A DNA stretch of 64,000 nt from Sulfuricurvum sp. PD_MW2 (GTDB lineage Bacteria > Campylobacterota > Campylobacteria > Campylobacterales > Sulfurimonadaceae), in NCBI RefSeq assembly GCF_002633015.1, contig NZ_NSIU01000004.1:1-64000 (forward strand). Direction: 5' to 3'. The notes under the pieces were generated by a model that searched no databases, was not told the origin of the DNA, and saw nothing but the letters and a program-made list of their open reading frames with translations. The position numbers were made by a program, and so were the translations under genes. Position 1 is the stretch's first letter. Each line of letters begins with the position of its first letter. Of this stretch, positions 1-8,662 are shown piece by piece.

Positions 1-72
1 GATATATACTTGATATTATAGTAGTAAAAGTTTAAAAGTAGAGTTGAATTGAGGAACAAAACTATAATTGGA

Positions 73-90
73 TTCCCACTTTCGTGGGAA
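73..90 (-). terminator. Hairpin downstream of htpG
   Basis: Perfect 7-bp inverted repeat TTCCCAC / GTGGGAA with a 4-base loop, 10 bases past the htpG stop codon. The position suits an htpG terminator, but no clear U-tract follows the stem on the minus strand, so an intrinsic terminator is only inferred. Bases 1-72 hold no gene that I can recognise. Confidence 0.4.
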
Positions 91-99
91 AAGAAGAAT

Positions 100-1980
100 T
101 TACAGCGCTTTCGCCATAATGCGATTTAAACGTGCAATAAATCCTGCGGTATCGGCAAGCGTTTCACCTTCATAGAGTTTCGCTTGATCGAGGAGAACAT
201 GCGCCGCATCGTCGATGAGGTTCATATCTGCGCTATCACTGAGCTTTTTGATCAACTCATGGTTCGGGTTGATTTGGAGGATCGGTTTGGGAGCTGGGAA
301 ATCCCCGCCCATTTGTCCGAACTGTTTCATCATCTGCGCCATCATGTACCCTTGGTCTTCTTTGTCGATTTTCAGACACACGGCAGACTCGGTGAGATCA
401 AAGGTTGTTTCGACTTTCGAGACATTTTCACCCAAAGCATTTTGGAGTTGTCCGACAAATGAATCCATCTCTTTGGCTTTTTGTTCGTGCTCTTTTTTCT
501 CCTCTTCAGACTCTTCGAGTTTCGCATCCGTTACATTCACGAATTTATACTCGTTGTACTCGGTTACCATCGGGAATACGATCGTATCGATCTCTTCGTT
601 GAGCACCAATACATCGATCCCTTTGGCTTTGAAGCGCTCTAGGGCAGGGGAGTTTTTGAGCATAGAGAGAGACATCTTCGCCGTGATGTAGTAGATCTCT
701 TTTTTCTCTTCGTCCACACCTTTGACAAACTCGCTGAACATCACCGGCTCACTAGCGTTGAGGGTGTTGAGTTTGAGAAGCTCTAGGATACGTTCACGGT
801 TGCCCATGTCGCTGTAAAGCCCTTCTTTGAGGACGTTACCGAACTCTTTGTAGAATGCGTCGTATTTCTCAGCATCGTTCTCTGCCAATTTAGCGAGTTC
901 ACCTAACACTTTTTTGACTGAAGCGTTTTTGATTTTCGCCATCACTTTGTTGCTTTGCAAGATCTCACGGCTCACATTGAGCGGAAGGTCGGCAGAATCG
1001 ATCACTCCGCGCAAGAAACGTAGATAGGTTGGCATCAACTCTTTTTCATCGTCGGTGATGAATACGCGGTTGATGTAGAGTTTGATACCGCTTTGATAAT
1101 CGACGCGGTACAAGTCCATCGGTGCTTTGGATGGTACATAGAAGAGGGTGGTGTACTCGAGCGAACCTTCCGCTTTGTTATGCATCCAGACAAGCGGCTC
1201 TGAGGAGTCATGCGCGATGCTCGAATAGAAATCTTTGTACTCCTCTTCGCTGATTTCGTTTTTGCTGATTGTCCAGAGGGCGTTGGCTTTGTTGATCTGT
1301 TTGTTAACAGTTTCGTTATGACCTTTTTCTTCGCCCTCGGCCGGTGCTACCCACTCCTCTTTGTCCATGAAGATCGGGAAAGGGATATGGTTGGAGTATT
1401 TTTTGATGATGTTTTCGATGCGGTAGGTTTCCAAGAACTCACTCTCATCGTCTTTGAGGTGCATGATGATCGAGGTACCGTGGCTATCGCGCTCTGCGGC
1501 TTCGATCTCATACTCGCTTCCTGCCATTGATGACCATTTGTAGGCATTCTCTTCACCCGCTTTGCGGCTGATCACTTCGACTTTATCGGCAACCATGAAC
1601 GATGCATAGAATCCTACTCCGAATTGACCGATAAGTTTGGAATCTTTTTTCTGATCGCCGCTGAGTTGCTCCAAGAACGCTTTTGTTCCTGATTTTGCGA
1701 TGGTTCCGAGGTTTTCGACAAGATCGGTTTCGTTCATCCCGATACCGGTATCACTGATAGTGAGAGTTTTTGCCTCTTTATCGATGGTGATATCGATACG
1801 CGGAGCGAAATTGATCCCTTTGTATTTCTCGTCGGTGAGGACAAGCATATTGAGTTTATCAAGTGCGTCAGAGCTGTTTGAAACGAGCTCGCGGACGAAA
1901 ATCTCTTTGTTAGAGTACAAAGAGTGGATCATAAGGTGCAAGATTTGTGAGACTTCAGTCTGGAACTGATGTTTTGCCAT
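100..1980 (-). CDS. htpG: Molecular chaperone HtpG (Hsp90 family)
   Basis: Cytosolic ATP-dependent Hsp90 chaperone that helps fold and stabilise client proteins, mainly under stress. The 626-residue product has normal family length. The N-terminal GHKL ATPase fold is clear: the helix with NSSDALDKL (ATP-binding Asn and Glu nearby in FVRELVSNSSDA), the DTGIGM motif near residue 80 and GQFGVGFY near residue 120. The middle domain has the conserved PLNVSREILQ stretch. The ATG at 1980 is chosen because MAKHQFQTEV is the family N-terminus and an AAGGAT ribosome site lies just upstream; the frame stays open 24 codons further, but those residues do not look like Hsp90. It is separated from truA by about 100 bases and probably has its own promoter. 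No CIRCE operator was seen. Confidence 0.97.
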   Translation of the reverse strand: MAKHQFQTEVSQILHLMIHSLYSNKEIFVRELVSNSSDALDKLNMLVLTDEKYKGINFAPRIDITIDKEAKTLTISDTGIGMNETDLVENLGTIAKSGTKAFLEQLSGDQKKDSKLIGQFGVGFYASFMVADKVEVISRKAGEENAYKWSSMAGSEYEIEAAERDSHGTSIIMHLKDDESEFLETYRIENIIKKYSNHIPFPIFMDKEEWVAPAEGEEKGHNETVNKQINKANALWTISKNEISEEEYKDFYSSIAHDSSEPLVWMHNKAEGSLEYTTLFYVPSKAPMDLYRVDYQSGIKLYINRVFITDDEKELMPTYLRFLRGVIDSADLPLNVSREILQSNKVMAKIKNASVKKVLGELAKLAENDAEKYDAFYKEFGNVLKEGLYSDMGNRERILELLKLNTLNASEPVMFSEFVKGVDEEKKEIYYITAKMSLSMLKNSPALERFKAKGIDVLVLNEEIDTIVFPMVTEYNEYKFVNVTDAKLEESEEEKKEHEQKAKEMDSFVGQLQNALGENVSKVETTFDLTESAVCLKIDKEDQGYMMAQMMKQFGQMGGDFPAPKPILQINPNHELIKKLSDSADMNLIDDAAHVLLDQAKLYEGETLADTAGFIARLNRIMAKAL

Positions 1981-2081
1981 GTGACTATCCTTTAGTGTAT
2001 TGGTATTAAGTTTTGAAGTGAGGATTGTAACAAAAACGTTTAAATAATGCAAGAATTATCAAATAAGTTGAGCCTATTTGA

Positions 2082-2810
2082 CTAATACTTGATATGCGTG
2101 AGGTAAAGTCCGTTGTGTGAAGCAATATCGGTCGAGTGCCGTTTGACACAGTTGATCTGCTCAATCAGTTGCTCTTTGGTTGCTTTTCCCGCAGAAATAC
2201 GAAGTAAGAACCCGACCATCAGGCGGATTTGAGAACGCAAAAAGCCGTTTCCTTCGAATACGAGGATAAAGTAGCCTTTGTGTGAGTAGGTATAGGCACG
2301 GTAGATGATACGGGTATGGTGTTCCAAATCGTTTCCGCTTTTTTTGAAGAGTTCAAAATTATGAGTACCGACAAAACATCCGATCGCATCGGCAATCGCT
2401 TCACGGTTGAGATGGGGGACAAACGTGACGAAGTTGTCCTCAAACGGATTGATCTCATCTTCTTTGATAATATAGCGATACACACGGCGTTTGGCACTGT
2501 ATCTGGCATGAAAATCGTTATCCACAAATTCGATCCGCTGTATCCGCATCGCAGAAGGGAGTTGAACGTTGAGCATCTCTTTGAGCCGTTGCACGTCAGT
2601 CCAAAACTCGGGAACATCCACATGGATGATCTGATGGGTGGCATGAACCCCTCGATCGGTACGACCGGAAGCTTTTGGGGTCGCGGTGATTTTGAGGCGA
2701 TGGAGGACGGTGATAAGATGCCCCATCACGGTATTATCGGTATTGGGTTGTTGTTGGGAACCCATAAAGGCCGAGCCGTTGTAACTCAGAGTGATTTTGA
2801 TACGACTCAA
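2082..2810 (-). CDS. truA: tRNA pseudouridine synthase A
   Basis: Converts uridines 38-40 in the tRNA anticodon stem-loop to pseudouridine. The 242-residue protein carries the catalytic motif GRTDRGVHA near residue 50, whose Asp is the nucleophile, and starts with the typical RIKITLSYNG strand. It starts with TTG, and this codon overlaps the TGA stop of the upstream permease gene (TTGA), so translation is probably coupled. It is the last gene of the glmU-coaBC-uppS-pilD-lpt-truA operon. This permease-truA order is also known from Campylobacter. Confidence 0.95.
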   Translation of the reverse strand: MSRIKITLSYNGSAFMGSQQQPNTDNTVMGHLITVLHRLKITATPKASGRTDRGVHATHQIIHVDVPEFWTDVQRLKEMLNVQLPSAMRIQRIEFVDNDFHARYSAKRRVYRYIIKEDEINPFEDNFVTFVPHLNREAIADAIGCFVGTHNFELFKKSGNDLEHHTRIIYRAYTYSHKGYFILVFEGNGFLRSQIRLMVGFLLRISAGKATKEQLIEQINCVKRHSTDIASHNGLYLTHIKY

Positions 2811-3829
2811 AAACGGTTTCCTACCAAACGTCTATAAAAAATGTATCCCATGATGCTCCACAGGAGGGCAACAACCCAAATCGTATGGAATGCGAACCAT
2901 CGCTGAGTAACGATTGATGCTGCATAAAAAGCTACGACCGAGAGGAAGAGCCACAGATAAATCCACCGTTTTTGATGACGGGCATGAACCACCCCTAACG
3001 CAATGACCAAAAAGATCGAGATAAGGGGAAAAAGGCTGAGGAGGGTATTGGTGATGAGCCGTTGATTTTTCCGTTCCCGCAGCTCGTTATTGCTCCAATA
3101 ATCGATGATGCTGCGATAAATCATCGGGTCGGTGGACATTTTGTCATTGATATAGGCTGTTTTGAAAATCATCGTTTTTAGAAGCTCGTTGTTGTAGCTG
3201 TAACTCTCGCCGTTGTCGAGTTTGAGTTTTAAAATTCCACCTTCGTTAATCAGTTCAGCCTGATCCGATTTGATCAGAATTTCATCTTTCATCGCTTTGT
3301 TAAAGAGGACGACATCCGAAAATACATGGGCATTTTGGTCGCTTTTGTTTACAAAGAGCATCCAGTCTCCAAAATGGTGACCGAACTCGGATGCGGTGAG
3401 GTTGAATTTGGCTTCTGACTTTTTTTTGTCAAGAAAATTGGCAGAGATGATTTTGATGTAGGGGGTAACGACGATAAAATCGACCAACAATAGAATCGTC
3501 AGCAAAAGAGCCGGAACACCTAAAACCCGTGCCACAAAAGACGGAGAGATCCCCAAAGAGAAGACAACGACCATCTCGTTGTCATTGGAGAGACGATACA
3601 ATGTTAAAGCACCCGCAACGACAAAAGCGATGGGAAGGGTATAGAATAGCAGTTCAGGGATAACAAACAAATAGAGCTTCACCATCTCTAAAAGGGTGAG
3701 CTGTATGACCGCTGTATAGGTAGCGAGTTTGATCAGAAAAATGACCGATGCAATCGCAAAAAGGGGGAGAAAGATCGAAAAAAACAGAATCGACAGATGG
3801 GATAATATGTAATGGCGTAATTTATCCAT
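2807..3829 (-). CDS. LptF/LptG family LPS export permease
   Basis: Inner-membrane permease of the YjgP/YjgQ family; LptF and LptG form the transmembrane pair of the LptB2FGC machine that extracts lipopolysaccharide for transport to the outer membrane. The 340-residue product has an N-terminal hydrophobic helix (about 12-34), further helices near 50-80 and 95-120, a large soluble periplasmic (jellyroll-like) middle (about 125-260), and three C-terminal helices (about 265-335). That layout is typical of the family. The segment ETLTLYRLSNDNE-like region (LTLYRLSNDNEMVVVFSLG) is the conserved cytoplasmic coupling loop. It overlaps pilD by 8 bases upstream and truA downstream. I cannot decide between LptF and LptG from this sequence alone. 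Confidence 0.88.
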   Translation of the reverse strand: MDKLRHYILSHLSILFFSIFLPLFAIASVIFLIKLATYTAVIQLTLLEMVKLYLFVIPELLFYTLPIAFVVAGALTLYRLSNDNEMVVVFSLGISPSFVARVLGVPALLLTILLLVDFIVVTPYIKIISANFLDKKKSEAKFNLTASEFGHHFGDWMLFVNKSDQNAHVFSDVVLFNKAMKDEILIKSDQAELINEGGILKLKLDNGESYSYNNELLKTMIFKTAYINDKMSTDPMIYRSIIDYWSNNELRERKNQRLITNTLLSLFPLISIFLVIALGVVHARHQKRWIYLWLFLSVVAFYAASIVTQRWFAFHTIWVVALLWSIMGYIFYRRLVGNRF

Positions 3830-4571
3830 ATATCCCCACCAAATAGTTGTTTACGTAACTATCAAACATCAAAACAATCCAACACCCCATCGCCAGAAAC
3901 GGGATAAAAGGGAGTTCTTTGGACTCATCACTCTCATCACGGGTCAAGACCAATGCCGGAAGTGCCAATACCGCACCAAAAAAGATCGCAACAAGGCCGA
4001 GTTTGATCCCGAGCAATGCTCCCATTGTCGCAGCAATCATGATATCGGCTTCACCCATTGCCTCTTTTTTGATAATGTAGGAGACGTAAAAACGCAGCAG
4101 TGAAAATCCGCCTGCAAAAAGTAGCGCATTGGTGATGTTGTATCCCAACTGGGCAAAAGAGGTGACGCTGAAGACGGCAACGCTCAGAGCACCCAGATTG
4201 AGACTATCCGGCACCATTTTGTATCGGTAATCGATCGCAGAGAGGGCAAGGAGAAGATCAAACGTGAGGGCAATACCGAATGCCTGGAGTGTGAATCCGA
4301 ACTTCATTGCACTGAAAAGAAAGATGAGGGCACTGAAAAGCTCTATCATCGGGTATTGCAATGAAATTTTTTCACCGCAAAAGGCACATTTGCCGCGAAG
4401 CATGAGCCACGATATAACCGGTACGTTATGCCATACTTTGAGCGGTGTATTGCAGTGCATACAATGGGATGCAGGGAATGCGATACTCTCATCGCGCGGA
4501 ATACGTATAATGACGACGTTTAAAAAAGAACCGATCAGTGCTCCAAAGATAAATACAAATAGCAATTCCAT
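3822..4571 (-). CDS. pilD: Type IV prepilin peptidase / N-methyltransferase
   Basis: Integral membrane aspartic protease (family A24) that cleaves the leader of type IV prepilins and pseudopilins and methylates the new N-terminus. The 249-residue protein shows the N-terminal GSFLNVVIIRIPR segment, two Cys pairs (CMHC and CAFC, residues about 38-65) that bind zinc in the methyltransferase half, and two catalytic Asp sites, SAIDYRYKMVPD near residue 115 and MGEADIMIAA near residue 173. About seven hydrophobic helices are visible. It sits in an operon between uppS and the Lpt permease; its stop overlaps the permease start and its start overlaps the uppS stop by one base. pilT at 46-47 kb shows that the organism has other type IV pilus parts. 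Confidence 0.93.
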   Translation of the reverse strand: MELLFVFIFGALIGSFLNVVIIRIPRDESIAFPASHCMHCNTPLKVWHNVPVISWLMLRGKCAFCGEKISLQYPMIELFSALIFLFSAMKFGFTLQAFGIALTFDLLLALSAIDYRYKMVPDSLNLGALSVAVFSVTSFAQLGYNITNALLFAGGFSLLRFYVSYIIKKEAMGEADIMIAATMGALLGIKLGLVAIFFGAVLALPALVLTRDESDESKELPFIPFLAMGCWIVLMFDSYVNNYLVGIYG

Positions 4572-5251
4572 TAGTTCAATCCTCCGAAGCGTCTTTCAAC
4601 GGTTTTAAATTTTTTGATAATCGATTCGAGTTCATCGGCATTAAATTCGGGCCAAAGTGTTTTGGTAAAGAAAAGCTCTGCATAGGCTGCCTGCCAGAGC
4701 AAAAAGTTCGAAAGGCGTTGATCCCCTCCCGTGCGGATGAGCAAATCGACGTCATGGGGACAATCGAGTATTGCTTGCAATGAGTCGACGGTGATGGTTT
4801 GTGCGCGTTCATGCAAAGCGTTCGCAGCTCGGACGATCTCATCGCGTCCCCCATAGTTGAGGGCGAGGCATTGGGTCAATCCATTACACGATTGCGTTGC
4901 ATTTTGAACGTCATCAATCACTTTACGAAGCGATTTGGAAAAAATCGATAGATCTCCGATCGGTTCAAAACGGATATTTCCATTTAAGTAGGTTGTTTTT
5001 TCATTTTTAAGATACCGCTCAAGCAGTTTCATCAGAAATTCAACTTCGATTTTTGGGCGTTTCCAATTCTCGGTACTGAAAGCATACAGGGTCAACCGCT
5101 CAATCTCTTTGTGTCCGGCACAGTAGGTTGTGATAGCACGTACCGTTTCCGCCCCTTTTTCATGTCCGAAAGTGCGATTTTTTCCCTGAGCCTCTGCCCA
5201 GCGGCCGTTGCCGTCCATAACAATCGCAATGTGGTGAGGTTTATTGCTCAT
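4571..5251 (-). CDS. uppS: Undecaprenyl diphosphate synthase (cis-prenyltransferase)
   Basis: Makes the C55 undecaprenyl diphosphate lipid carrier used for peptidoglycan and O-antigen synthesis by adding isopentenyl units in cis. The 226-residue protein opens with HIAIVMDGNGRWA, which holds the catalytic Asp and the substrate P-loop, and has the family's conserved FSTENWKRP segment near residue 75 and RTGGDQRLSNFLLWQ near residue 172. It overlaps coaBC upstream by four bases and pilD downstream by one base, so it lies inside a coupled operon of envelope and cofactor genes. Confidence 0.96.
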   Translation of the reverse strand: MSNKPHHIAIVMDGNGRWAEAQGKNRTFGHEKGAETVRAITTYCAGHKEIERLTLYAFSTENWKRPKIEVEFLMKLLERYLKNEKTTYLNGNIRFEPIGDLSIFSKSLRKVIDDVQNATQSCNGLTQCLALNYGGRDEIVRAANALHERAQTITVDSLQAILDCPHDVDLLIRTGGDQRLSNFLLWQAAYAELFFTKTLWPEFNADELESIIKKFKTVERRFGGLN

Positions 5252-6516
5252 AAAGATGCTGCTTCGTCTAAAAGTTTCAATGAGATGGTCAACTTATCCG
5301 ATTTTGCCAATACAACGGTTGTATCGGCGGTGATAAAATCGATACGGTTTGTCTCACTGCCGAATGGATTGGAATTATCAATAATATTGAGACACACTGC
5401 GTTGACCCCTTTATTGATCAGCAATTTTTTTGCATTATCGGTCGCAACGCTCGAATCGGTTTCGGCTTTAAACGCTACCGTTTTTATCCCCTCTTTATTA
5501 CAAGAAGCAATCAGATCGCTGTTTTGTTTCATGGTGATCGTCCACGATTCACCAAGAAGTTCTTTTTTGAGTTTTCCATCTTGAGGATGGGTCGGAATGT
5601 AATCGCTCACGGCAGCCGCCATAAACAAAAACGGCTCTTTTTGGATCAACGCTATCGGTGCATCATGGATGAGAGAAGGTTTTGAGAGTTTCCCTTTTTT
5701 GGCAATACGGATCGAATCGGTGAGGTAGTCGTTCATTTCCGCTGAACTTTCTACGTCAATCGTATGAATAGAGGAGGGAAGATTGGATTCAAATCGTGTA
5801 GCGATAAGATTGACATCTGCGCCTCGCAAAAAGAGAGCAGTAGCAAGGGCAGAAGCCATTTTACCGCTGGATCGATTGGAGATGGTACGGACATCGTCGA
5901 GTTTTTCGACGGTTCCGCCTCCGGTGACAATGACACGGCGATCCTGCCAAAAATCGTTTTTAAGAAGCTGTCGGGCGCTTTCCCAGAAAATCTCCTGAGG
6001 TTCTGCCATTGCACCATCACCTGTGACCTGGCAAGCCAACTCTTTGGTTTGGGTTGCGACGATCTCGTAGTTGGCGATGGCGAGCATTTTTTGTGCGGCT
6101 TGAATGATTGGATTTTGGATCATGTTGGTATTAGCGGAGGGGGCAATGATTTTTACACCGCTGTACGCGAGTGCACATTGGGTCAGCATCGTATCGGCAA
6201 TACCATTGGCAAGTTTGGCGATCGTGTTGGCAGTGACGGGAGCGATAACGAACAAATCGGCCCATTGCGCAATTTTGATATGGTTGAAATCATCTGCCCA
6301 CGATTCATTGGTATCGTCCAGCACACGGTTGCGACTGAGCGCTTCAAAGCTAAGCGGCTGGACAAATTTTTTGGCGGCAGGGGTCATAACTACCCGTACT
6401 TCGGCTCCCGCTTTGATAAAAAGACGGAGCAGTTCAAGTGATTTGTACGCAGCAATCGACCCAGTTACGCCGAGGAGGATTTTTTTCCCCTCTAAAAGAT
6501 TCGAAGGGACGGTCAT
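5248..6516 (-). CDS. coaBC: Bifunctional phosphopantothenoylcysteine decarboxylase/synthetase
   Basis: Carries out two consecutive steps of coenzyme A synthesis: CoaB joins cysteine to phosphopantothenate and CoaC decarboxylates the product using FMN. In the 422-residue protein, the N-terminal CoaC half shows GVTGSIAAYKSLELLR, the active-site-type ASANTNM (usually PAMNxxM) and the conserved Cys in ELACQVTGDGAMAEP near residue 160. The C-terminal CoaB half starts at RVIVTGGGTVEKLDDVR with the NRSSGKMASALA loop. The ATG sits in a TAATG overlap with the glmU stop, indicating translational coupling. Confidence 0.95.
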   Translation of the reverse strand: MTVPSNLLEGKKILLGVTGSIAAYKSLELLRLFIKAGAEVRVVMTPAAKKFVQPLSFEALSRNRVLDDTNESWADDFNHIKIAQWADLFVIAPVTANTIAKLANGIADTMLTQCALAYSGVKIIAPSANTNMIQNPIIQAAQKMLAIANYEIVATQTKELACQVTGDGAMAEPQEIFWESARQLLKNDFWQDRRVIVTGGGTVEKLDDVRTISNRSSGKMASALATALFLRGADVNLIATRFESNLPSSIHTIDVESSAEMNDYLTDSIRIAKKGKLSKPSLIHDAPIALIQKEPFLFMAAAVSDYIPTHPQDGKLKKELLGESWTITMKQNSDLIASCNKEGIKTVAFKAETDSSVATDNAKKLLINKGVNAVCLNIIDNSNPFGSETNRIDFITADTTVVLAKSDKLTISLKLLDEAASL

Positions 6517-7820
6517 TATTTCCCTTTGCCGAAAAATTTGGTGAAAAATCCCGCTACTTTACGGATAGGGGTTCGGCTGAGGATGAGGATGTCACTCTCA
6601 TATTTCCCGGCTGTTACCGTCGTCCCCGCAGCAATCATCACATTGTCAGCAATTTCAACCGGAGCGACGAGTTGAGTATCGCTTCCGACGAAAACGTTTT
6701 TACCGATGATGGTTTGGTATTTTTTTACACCGTCGTAGTTACAAGTAATGGTACCCGCACCGATATTTGTTCCCTCCGCGATGGTCGCGTCACCCAGATA
6801 GCTCAAATGTCCCGCCTTCACTCCTGTAAGGTGTGATTTTTTCACTTCGACAAAATTTCCGACATGGGTATCTTCGAGAACACTGAGCGGTCTTAGATGC
6901 GCCAGCGGTCCGACATCGGAATTTTTAACGGTACTATCTTCGATAACACTGTGTGCTTTGATATGCGAATGGGAGATGAGGGTGTTACCGCACAAACGGA
7001 CGCCGTTTTCAACGATACATTCTCCTTCAAATTTTACCCCCTCTTCGAGATAGATGGTCTCAGGCAACTGCATGATCATTCCTGCATCCATCCAGGATCG
7101 GCGTAGGCGATCCATCATAATCATTTCGGCATTGGTGAGATCGTTTTTGGAATTGACTCCCTTGAACTCGACCTCTTCGACATAGAGCGGTGAAATGGAA
7201 AGAGCGTCATTGCGTGCCATTTCAATCACATCGGTCAGGTAGTATTCACCTTGTGCATTGGCATTCGACAATTTCGGAATATAGGTCTGCAATACGTGGT
7301 GTTTGAATGCATAGACACCGGCATTTACCGTGTTAATCGCTTTTTCGCTCTCACTTGCATCTTTCTCTTCAACGATCCGTTGTACGCGGTCATTTTCGAT
7401 AACGACACGTCCATAGCCCGATGGGTTATCGAGAGGGATAACGGACATGACGATGTCGGCAGGATTGGCGAGGAATTTTTCAATAGACGAGCGCTGAATG
7501 AGCGGCATATCGCCGTTAAGGACGAGGACATCATCGTATTTAGGATAAACTCCCATCATCGCTCCTCCCGTTCCGGGGAAATTCTCGGCATCTTGGGTGA
7601 CAAACGTAAGATTGTCAAAATGTTTTTCCATAGCAGCGATAACGGCATCTTTTTGGTGGGCTACAACGACAATGACATCATCGGTGATCTCGCGTGCAGC
7701 TTTGATCGAGTAGTAGAGCATCTCACGTCCGCAAATCTCATGCAGTACTTTAGCTTTCGGCGATTTCATCCGAGACCCTTTGCCGGCGGCTAAAATGACG
7801 ATAGAGAGTGAGTTGGACAT
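6516..7820 (-). CDS. glmU: Bifunctional UDP-GlcNAc pyrophosphorylase / GlcN-1-P acetyltransferase
   Basis: Makes UDP-N-acetylglucosamine for peptidoglycan and LPS, through acetylation of glucosamine-1-phosphate and then uridylyl transfer. The 434-residue protein has the N-terminal nucleotidyltransferase signature LAAGKGSRMKSPKAKVLHE, the NGDMPLI metal-binding region near residue 100, and a C-terminal left-handed beta-helix of hexapeptide repeats with HLRPLSVLEDTHVGNFVEVKK-like and GAGTITCNYDGVKK segments that form the acetyltransferase site. It is the first gene of the minus-strand operon that runs down to truA. It is divergent from fliP across a 99-base gap that must hold both promoters. Confidence 0.96.
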   Translation of the reverse strand: MSNSLSIVILAAGKGSRMKSPKAKVLHEICGREMLYYSIKAAREITDDVIVVVAHQKDAVIAAMEKHFDNLTFVTQDAENFPGTGGAMMGVYPKYDDVLVLNGDMPLIQRSSIEKFLANPADIVMSVIPLDNPSGYGRVVIENDRVQRIVEEKDASESEKAINTVNAGVYAFKHHVLQTYIPKLSNANAQGEYYLTDVIEMARNDALSISPLYVEEVEFKGVNSKNDLTNAEMIMMDRLRRSWMDAGMIMQLPETIYLEEGVKFEGECIVENGVRLCGNTLISHSHIKAHSVIEDSTVKNSDVGPLAHLRPLSVLEDTHVGNFVEVKKSHLTGVKAGHLSYLGDATIAEGTNIGAGTITCNYDGVKKYQTIIGKNVFVGSDTQLVAPVEIADNVMIAAGTTVTAGKYESDILILSRTPIRKVAGFFTKFFGKGK

Positions 7821-7919
7821 GATGGCTCCTAGTAGTTATTCGCGATATTTTATCAGATTTTAACGAGAACCACCCTTAGTCTATGGTATTATCACTTCTT
7901 TAATTTCGGGAGTGTCGAT

Positions 7920-8654
7920 TTGGGTCGTTTTATCTTCTTATTGCTTTTTATCCCATTTGCGCTATGGGGTGCTGATCCGCAAGTACCGGCAATGAATTTT
8001 AATCTCACTGCCCCCGAATCTCCGGCAGAGGTTGTCAGCTCTCTTAATGTATTGCTTGTTCTTACCATTCTCTTCTTAGCACCGAGTCTCGTATTGGTGA
8101 TGACTACGTTTACCCGTTTTGTTATCGTGTTTGGATTTTTGCGTCAGGCATTGGGGACACAGCAAGTTCCTCCGACGCAGCTGCTTGTGATGTTGGCGCT
8201 GATTTTGACCGTATTTGTTATGGAACCTGTCGCTACCAAAGCGTATGATGAAGGGATAAAACCTTACAGTGAAGAGCGCATTACGTACGACGAAGCGTTT
8301 GAAAAAACAACCGAACCGTTCAAAAGTTTTATGGTCCGAAACACCCGTGAAAAAGATTTGGCCCTCTTTTTAAGGATTCGCCACATGCAAAATCCTCAAT
8401 CGATCAAAGAGGTTCCACTTACGATCGTAATCCCAGCATTTATGATCAGTGAGCTCAAAACAGCGTTTGAGATCGGATTTTTGCTTTTCTTGCCATTTTT
8501 GGTCATCGATATGGTTGTTGCCTCGATTTTGATGTCGATGGGGATGATGATGCTTCCTCCTGTTATGATCTCGATGCCGTTCAAGATACTTGTCTTTGTC
8601 ATGGTTGACGGCTGGAATCTGCTGATCGGCAATCTGATTGCCAGTGTCAAGTAG
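7920..8654 (+). CDS. fliP: Flagellar export gate protein FliP
   Basis: Integral membrane core of the flagellar type III secretion export gate, working with FliQ and FliR. The 244-residue protein has an N-terminal signal-like segment (FLLLFIPFALWGA), then TM helices around residues 40-65 and 80-105, the family motif FTRFVIVFGFLRQALGT near residue 62, and a C-terminal pair of helices with FLLFLPFLVIDMVVAS and GWNLLIGNL. Translation appears to start at TTG 7920, after the GGGAGTG region; the cleaved leader is normal for FliP. It is divergent from glmU, the arrangement also known from Campylobacter. trmA follows after eight bases. Confidence 0.96.
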   Translation: MGRFIFLLLFIPFALWGADPQVPAMNFNLTAPESPAEVVSSLNVLLVLTILFLAPSLVLVMTTFTRFVIVFGFLRQALGTQQVPPTQLLVMLALILTVFVMEPVATKAYDEGIKPYSEERITYDEAFEKTTEPFKSFMVRNTREKDLALFLRIRHMQNPQSIKEVPLTIVIPAFMISELKTAFEIGFLLFLPFLVIDMVVASILMSMGMMMLPPVMISMPFKILVFVMVDGWNLLIGNLIASVK

Positions 8655-8662
8655 GGTGTTAA

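Noticed and set aside
1981..2081. CIRCE (HrcA) operator upstream of htpG
   Set aside because: No TTAGCACTC-N9-GAGTGCTAA-like inverted repeat in this gap.
5764..6441. 225-codon plus-strand open frame
   Set aside because: It lies wholly antisense to coaBC, has no family-like features and no ribosome site; a shadow of biased codon use.
7251..7793. 180-codon plus-strand frame within glmU
   Set aside because: Antisense shadow of the glmU catalytic domain.
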